A stretch of 64,000 bases of DNA, taken from Bradyrhizobium sp. Arg816 (lineage in GTDB: Bacteria > Pseudomonadota > Alphaproteobacteria > Rhizobiales > Xanthobacteraceae). Location: the NCBI RefSeq assembly GCF_029989365.1, contig NZ_JAPRAQ010000011.1:186001-250000 (forward strand). The letters run 5' to 3'. Shown one piece after another: positions 60,967-64,000 of the stretch. Made by a program: the position numbers and the translations under genes. Below the pieces are notes generated by a model. The model did not search any database and had not been told where the DNA came from. It saw only the letters and a program-made list of their open reading frames with translations. How positions within the stretch are numbered: position 1 is the first letter of the stretch; each line of letters begins with the position of its first letter.

Positions 60967-61175
60967 GCGGATACGGGCGTTTGAGGATGCGCCACGACAT
61001 CAGAATTCGATGACACGGTCCAGCCCTGCGGTGCCCGGCCACCTGCGCACGCCAATGCGCCGCAGCATGCTGCCGGCCATTGGCCTGACGAGAAGAGGCA
61101 GCCATTCTGGTCTGCTTCTTGCTTTATAATGTTTTGGAATTCCCAGACATTTTCAAACCCGCCCACGGATTTTCA

Positions 61176-62003
61176 ATGCGCTGCCTGGTCGTGGCCGATT
61201 TGCACTACTCGCTGCCGCAGCTCGACTGGCTGGTCAGCGCGGCGCCGCAGTTCGACCTCGTGATCTTCGCCGGCGATGCGCTCGACATCGGCTCGATGGT
61301 GGATTTTCGCGCGCAGATCGTGGTGGTGAAGAAGTACCTCGCGCTGCTCGCCGCACAGACCCGCGTGATCCTCTGCTCCGGCAATCACGACCTCGACGAG
61401 CGCAATATGGAGGGCGAAAAGATCTCGCGCTGGATCTCGGAGGTGCGGGAGCTCGGAATCAGTTGCGACGGCGACAGCCTCGCCATCGGCGACACGCTGT
61501 TCACGGTGTGCCCGTGGTGGGATGGCCCGCTGGTCAAGCAACGCATCGTCGCGCAGCTGCGCGCCGCCGCCGAAAACCGCCCGCAACGCTGGATCTGGGC
61601 CCATCATGCGCCGCCGGCGAATTCACCGACCAGCTGGGGCGGCAAGCGCTTCTTCGGCGACGTCGATCTGGTGCAGTGGATCATGCAGTATCAGCCGTCG
61701 ATGGTGATCTCGGGCCATGTGCACCAGTCACCCTTCATCACCGACGGCTCGTGGTTCGACCGGCTCGGGCAGACCTGGGTGTTCAACGCCGGCCTGCAAC
61801 CGGGCCGGCCGCCGACGCATATCGTGCTCGATCTCGCTGCGGACAAGGCGTTCTGGCTGGCAGCGGGCCAAGCGCAGTGGATCGACCTCGGCGCACCGCT
61901 GAAGCGGCCCGCAAACACCGTCGAGGAGCCACCGGACTGGCTCACATCCTTGGATCGGATTGCCGATCCGAGCCTGGCGAGACCTCGTGCGGCGGCAGGT
62001 TGA
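61176..62003 (+). CDS. calcineurin-like metallophosphoesterase
   Basis: 275 residues from ATG 61176 (MRCLVVADLHYSLPQLDWLV). Metal motifs run in order: ADLHYS (D-x-H), IFAGDALD (G-D), CSGNHDLD (G-N-H-D), AHHAPP and ISGHVHQS (G-H-x-H). These are all the ligands of a dimetal phosphoesterase. Cytosolic; the substrate could be a nucleotide or phosphodiester. Its last 62 bases overlap the converging cyclic-nucleotide-binding gene. Confidence 0.88.
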   Translation: MRCLVVADLHYSLPQLDWLVSAAPQFDLVIFAGDALDIGSMVDFRAQIVVVKKYLALLAAQTRVILCSGNHDLDERNMEGEKISRWISEVRELGISCDGDSLAIGDTLFTVCPWWDGPLVKQRIVAQLRAAAENRPQRWIWAHHAPPANSPTSWGGKRFFGDVDLVQWIMQYQPSMVISGHVHQSPFITDGSWFDRLGQTWVFNAGLQPGRPPTHIVLDLAADKAFWLAAGQAQWIDLGAPLKRPANTVEEPPDWLTSLDRIADPSLARPRAAAG

Positions 62004-62430
62004 TCATGCTCTGGAGCACCTCGCCGACCATGGCGAGATGCGTGCCGTGGCCGGCATATTGCCGCTTGAGATCGGCGAGATAGGTGTTGGCGACGTTGAG
62101 CCGCTGCGCCAGCGTGCGCGCGAGCAGCAGCGCGACCTCGGGCCGCTGGATGAGGAATGACGCCGCGTCCTCGAACTCATAGATGACGGAATCCGAGCTG
62201 GCCCGCACGGTCGCGGTATGCGGCAGCCCAAGCAGCACGGACATCTCGCCGAACACGGCGCCCGGCTCGGCGATGGTCGCGACCACCGTGTCGCTCTTGA
62301 GCACTTCGAGCTTGCCCTCGACGAGCACGTAGAGGTGGCCGCTGCTGGTGCCGCCCTCGGTGACGACCGACGTGCCAGCCTTGACCTGCCGCTCCGTTCC
62401 GCCGGTGCAATGATCCAGAACTGCGCGCAT
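61942..62430 (-). CDS. cyclic-nucleotide-binding (Crp/cNMP) domain protein without DNA-binding domain
   Basis: 162 residues from ATG 62430 (MRAVLDHCTGGTERQVKAGT), with GGGAG upstream. A single cNMP-type beta roll: LYVLVEGKLEVLKSDTVVAT, PGAVFGEMSVLLGLPHTATV (the phosphate-binding cassette with GEMS), then a C-helix. No HTH follows, so it is not a Crp regulator; such short proteins may be ligand-sensing partners. Its 3' end overlaps the phosphoesterase. Confidence 0.8.
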   Translation of the reverse strand: MRAVLDHCTGGTERQVKAGTSVVTEGGTSSGHLYVLVEGKLEVLKSDTVVATIAEPGAVFGEMSVLLGLPHTATVRASSDSVIYEFEDAASFLIQRPEVALLLARTLAQRLNVANTYLADLKRQYAGHGTHLAMVGEVLQSMINLPPHEVSPGSDRQSDPRM

Positions 62431-62506
62431 CGCCGAAGCTCCCATCGCTGGGGAAATCCAGCCGATACTAGAGCACGATCCGTGCCAGGCGGCAACGCGC
62501 GGACGG

Positions 62507-63042
62507 CTATCGCGACAAGCGCTTTGCGAGGTGAACCGACTGCCAGTCTCCGAGGTCGGTATCCCGGAAGCCCGCCTTCTTCGCCAGACCACGCATCTCG
62601 GCATTTGTCCGAGCAGTCTCGGCCGCGATCATCTCGTGGCCAAGATCGGTCGCACGCGTCTCCATCGCCGTCATCATCTGCAAGCCGAGGCCCAGGCGCT
62701 GGAACCCATCGGCGACCGAGATGGCAAACTCGCCATGCCGTGCAGTCGCATCATAGGCGTAGTTCGCTTCGCCGATGATGGTGTGCAGCCCTTCCTGCCT
62801 GACTTCGGCGAGCAGGGTGAAATGACCGGGACGGCCCGTCTTCGCCACGCATTCGGCCGCGACCAGAGCGAAGTCGGTACGCGCGCCCATGAAGCGCTTG
62901 TTGCGCGACGTCGTGGACAGTCCGGTGAAATAGACCGACAGGTTCTCGACATCGGATACGCCGGCGGCCTGATGCAGACCAAGCCCTTCGCTTCGGCCAG
63001 TTTTACCGGCTCGACGACGGCTCCCGGAAACAGCTGTGACAT
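62507..63042 (-). pseudogene. GNAT-family N-acetyltransferase, probably frameshifted
   Basis: The first frame starts at ATG 63042: MSQLFPGAVVEPVKLAEAKG then LVCIRP. At about 62965 the second frame takes over: VSDVENLSVYFTGLSTTSRN, then FAISVADGFQRLGLGLQMMT, which has the acetyl-CoA-binding R/Q-x-x-G-x-G/A pattern, and a C-terminal ARTNAEMRGLAKKAGF to 62507. One missing base would join IRP and GVSDVENL. The second frame alone has no convincing start. Substrate unknown. Confidence 0.6.
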
Positions 63043-63163
63043 GCGTGATGCTCTCGGCTGGTTGCGTGGACCGCACACCTAACCGAGACCGCGCATCCGC
63101 GGCTTGGACACCGCTGCCAATCATGCGGCTGAAAACGAACAGCCCGTTGGCCTGTGCCGTGCA

Positions 63164-63904
63164 TCACACACGGGAGAGTGACGGCACCTCCTCCGGCATG
63201 ATCGCCTGGAGGCCGCCGAAGCGGCGCTCGCGGCCGTGGAACGACGCCAGCGCCGCGGAGAGATCGCTCGCGTCGAATTCGGGCCACATCCGCTCGGTGA
63301 AGTGCAACTCGGCATAGGCACCTTCCCAGAGCAGGAAGTCCGACAGCCGCTTCTCGCCGGAGGTGCGGATGATGAGATCGACGTCGCGTAGGCCGGCCTC
63401 GCCGGTGACGAGCTGCGAGAAGGCTTCACGGGTGAGGCTCGTCAGTGCCGCCGCCTTCGCTGCGGCATTGAGGATGGCGTCGCGCGCGGAATAGTCGACC
63501 GCGATGCGCAGGTGAAGCGCGCTGCCGTGCGCGGTGGAGTCTTCCGCGCGCGCGATCGCATTGGCGATGCCGTCGGGCAGACGGTCGCGGCGGCCGATCA
63601 CGGTGAGGCGCACGCCGTTCCTGGCGAGGCTCTGCACCTCGTTGGCGAGATAGAAGCGCAGCAACGTCATCAGCGCGGCGACTTCGGTTTTCGGCCTGCG
63701 CCAATTGTCGGTGGAGAAGGCGTAGAGCGTCAGCGTCCCGATGCCCTGCTTGGGCGCGGCCTCGACGATGCGACGGATCGCCTCGACGCCGGCTTCGTGG
63801 CCGCGCACGCGCGACAAGCCGCGGCGTGTCGCCCACCGGCCGTTGCCGTCCATGATGATGCCGACGTGAAGCTTCTCGCTGCGCGAGGTCATGTCGCTTT
63901 GCAT
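63164..63904 (-). CDS. uppS: polyprenyl (undecaprenyl-type) diphosphate synthase
   Basis: 246 residues from ATG 63904, with GGAGACTTTGCA before it. The cis-prenyltransferase motifs are intact: HVGIIMDGNGRWATRRGLSR (catalytic Asp and Arg), LYAFSTDNWRRPKTEV (FS-x-E-N-W-like, with Asp here), DLIIRTSGEKRLSDFLLWEG and the end box YAELHFTERMWPEF. It makes C55-type lipid carrier for cell-wall or surface glycans. A few polar residues differ from the typical cell-wall copy (TDNW for TENW), so this may be a second synthase. Confidence 0.88.
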   Translation of the reverse strand: MQSDMTSRSEKLHVGIIMDGNGRWATRRGLSRVRGHEAGVEAIRRIVEAAPKQGIGTLTLYAFSTDNWRRPKTEVAALMTLLRFYLANEVQSLARNGVRLTVIGRRDRLPDGIANAIARAEDSTAHGSALHLRIAVDYSARDAILNAAAKAAALTSLTREAFSQLVTGEAGLRDVDLIIRTSGEKRLSDFLLWEGAYAELHFTERMWPEFDASDLSAALASFHGRERRFGGLQAIMPEEVPSLSRV

Positions 63905-63932
63905 TGCAAAGTCTCCGGTCAAAAAAGGGGGA

Positions 63933-64000
63933 TCAGGTCGAGATGATACCGAGACGGCCAAGCGGCGGCGCCTCGCGGCCAGCGGCCTTGGCGGCGTCGC
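63933..64000 (-). CDS. C-terminal end of an unidentified gene
   Basis: The minus strand stays open from the right edge to TGA at 63933-63935 and reads DAAKAAGREAPPLGRLGIIS then Thr. It is too short to identify and stops 28 bases before the uppS start, so it is probably the upstream gene of the same transcript. Confidence 0.5.
   Translation of the reverse strand, partial: DAAKAAGREAPPLGRLGIIST

Noticed and set aside
1..64000. CRISPR array
   Set aside because: No regularly spaced short direct repeats with unique spacers and no cas genes seen.

Overview
The window looks like chromosome from a GC-rich alphaproteobacterium of the Bradyrhizobium type. This is inferred from codon use, the mix of families (HWE kinase, HxlR, DUF3551 and HGGxSTG-type small proteins, PAS-GGDEF-EAL proteins) and repeated GC-rich intergenic palindromes. 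No species was established by any search.

Layout. (1) 1-30029 is a metabolic and signalling backbone: an HxlR/monooxygenase pair, a PHB-depolymerase-like esterase, a DHA2 exporter, the soluble transhydrogenase sthA, an LLM flavin oxidoreductase, a cytochrome P450, an SDR, an HWE histidine kinase and a GGDEF-EAL protein. Next comes a sigma-54 activator followed by a candidate sigma-54 promoter that drives an MHS-type symporter and a long single-chain CoA-transferase. A complete branched-chain-amide-type ABC importer (binding protein, two ATPases, two permeases) follows, then two c-di-GMP proteins. Last is a three-gene cluster of RNase-J-like metallo-beta-lactamase, PD-(D/E)xK-like protein and PPP phosphatase. 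(2) 30030-30106 is tRNA-Arg(CCG). (3) 30057-56039 is a ~26 kb island inserted in the 3' half of that tRNA. It is bounded by a perfect 51-bp direct repeat, carries a tyrosine integrase at its right end, and has candidate integrase arm sites at both ends. (4) 56040-64000 returns to backbone: ferritin-like protein, TspO, DNA polymerase IV, small proteins, DUF1330, 3-methyladenine glycosylase, metallophosphoesterase, cyclic-nucleotide-binding protein, a GNAT and a second-type undecaprenyl diphosphate synthase.

Island logic. Its cargo is mostly cell-surface polysaccharide machinery: an MBOAT plus SGNH pair behind an XRE regulator, two AT3-SGNH acyltransferases, a GT-C-like membrane protein, an SGNH hydrolase, a Wzy-like membrane protein and a Wzz-like chain-length protein, with an AraC regulator. 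It also has a tightly overlapping replication-type operon (winged helix, RecA-like ATPase, TSCPD protein, HTH). It appears composite: it holds a 3' fragment of a second integrase and two copies of an out-of-frame overlapping gene pair. Three related intergenic elements precede the + strand surface genes near 49, 51 and 52.7 kb.

Caution. Six genes (near 8.8, 15.0, 27.4, 29.5, 34.15 and 62.97 kb) are each broken by what looks like a single short indel. That is many for 64 kb, so either the assembly carries indel errors or several of these are young pseudogenes.
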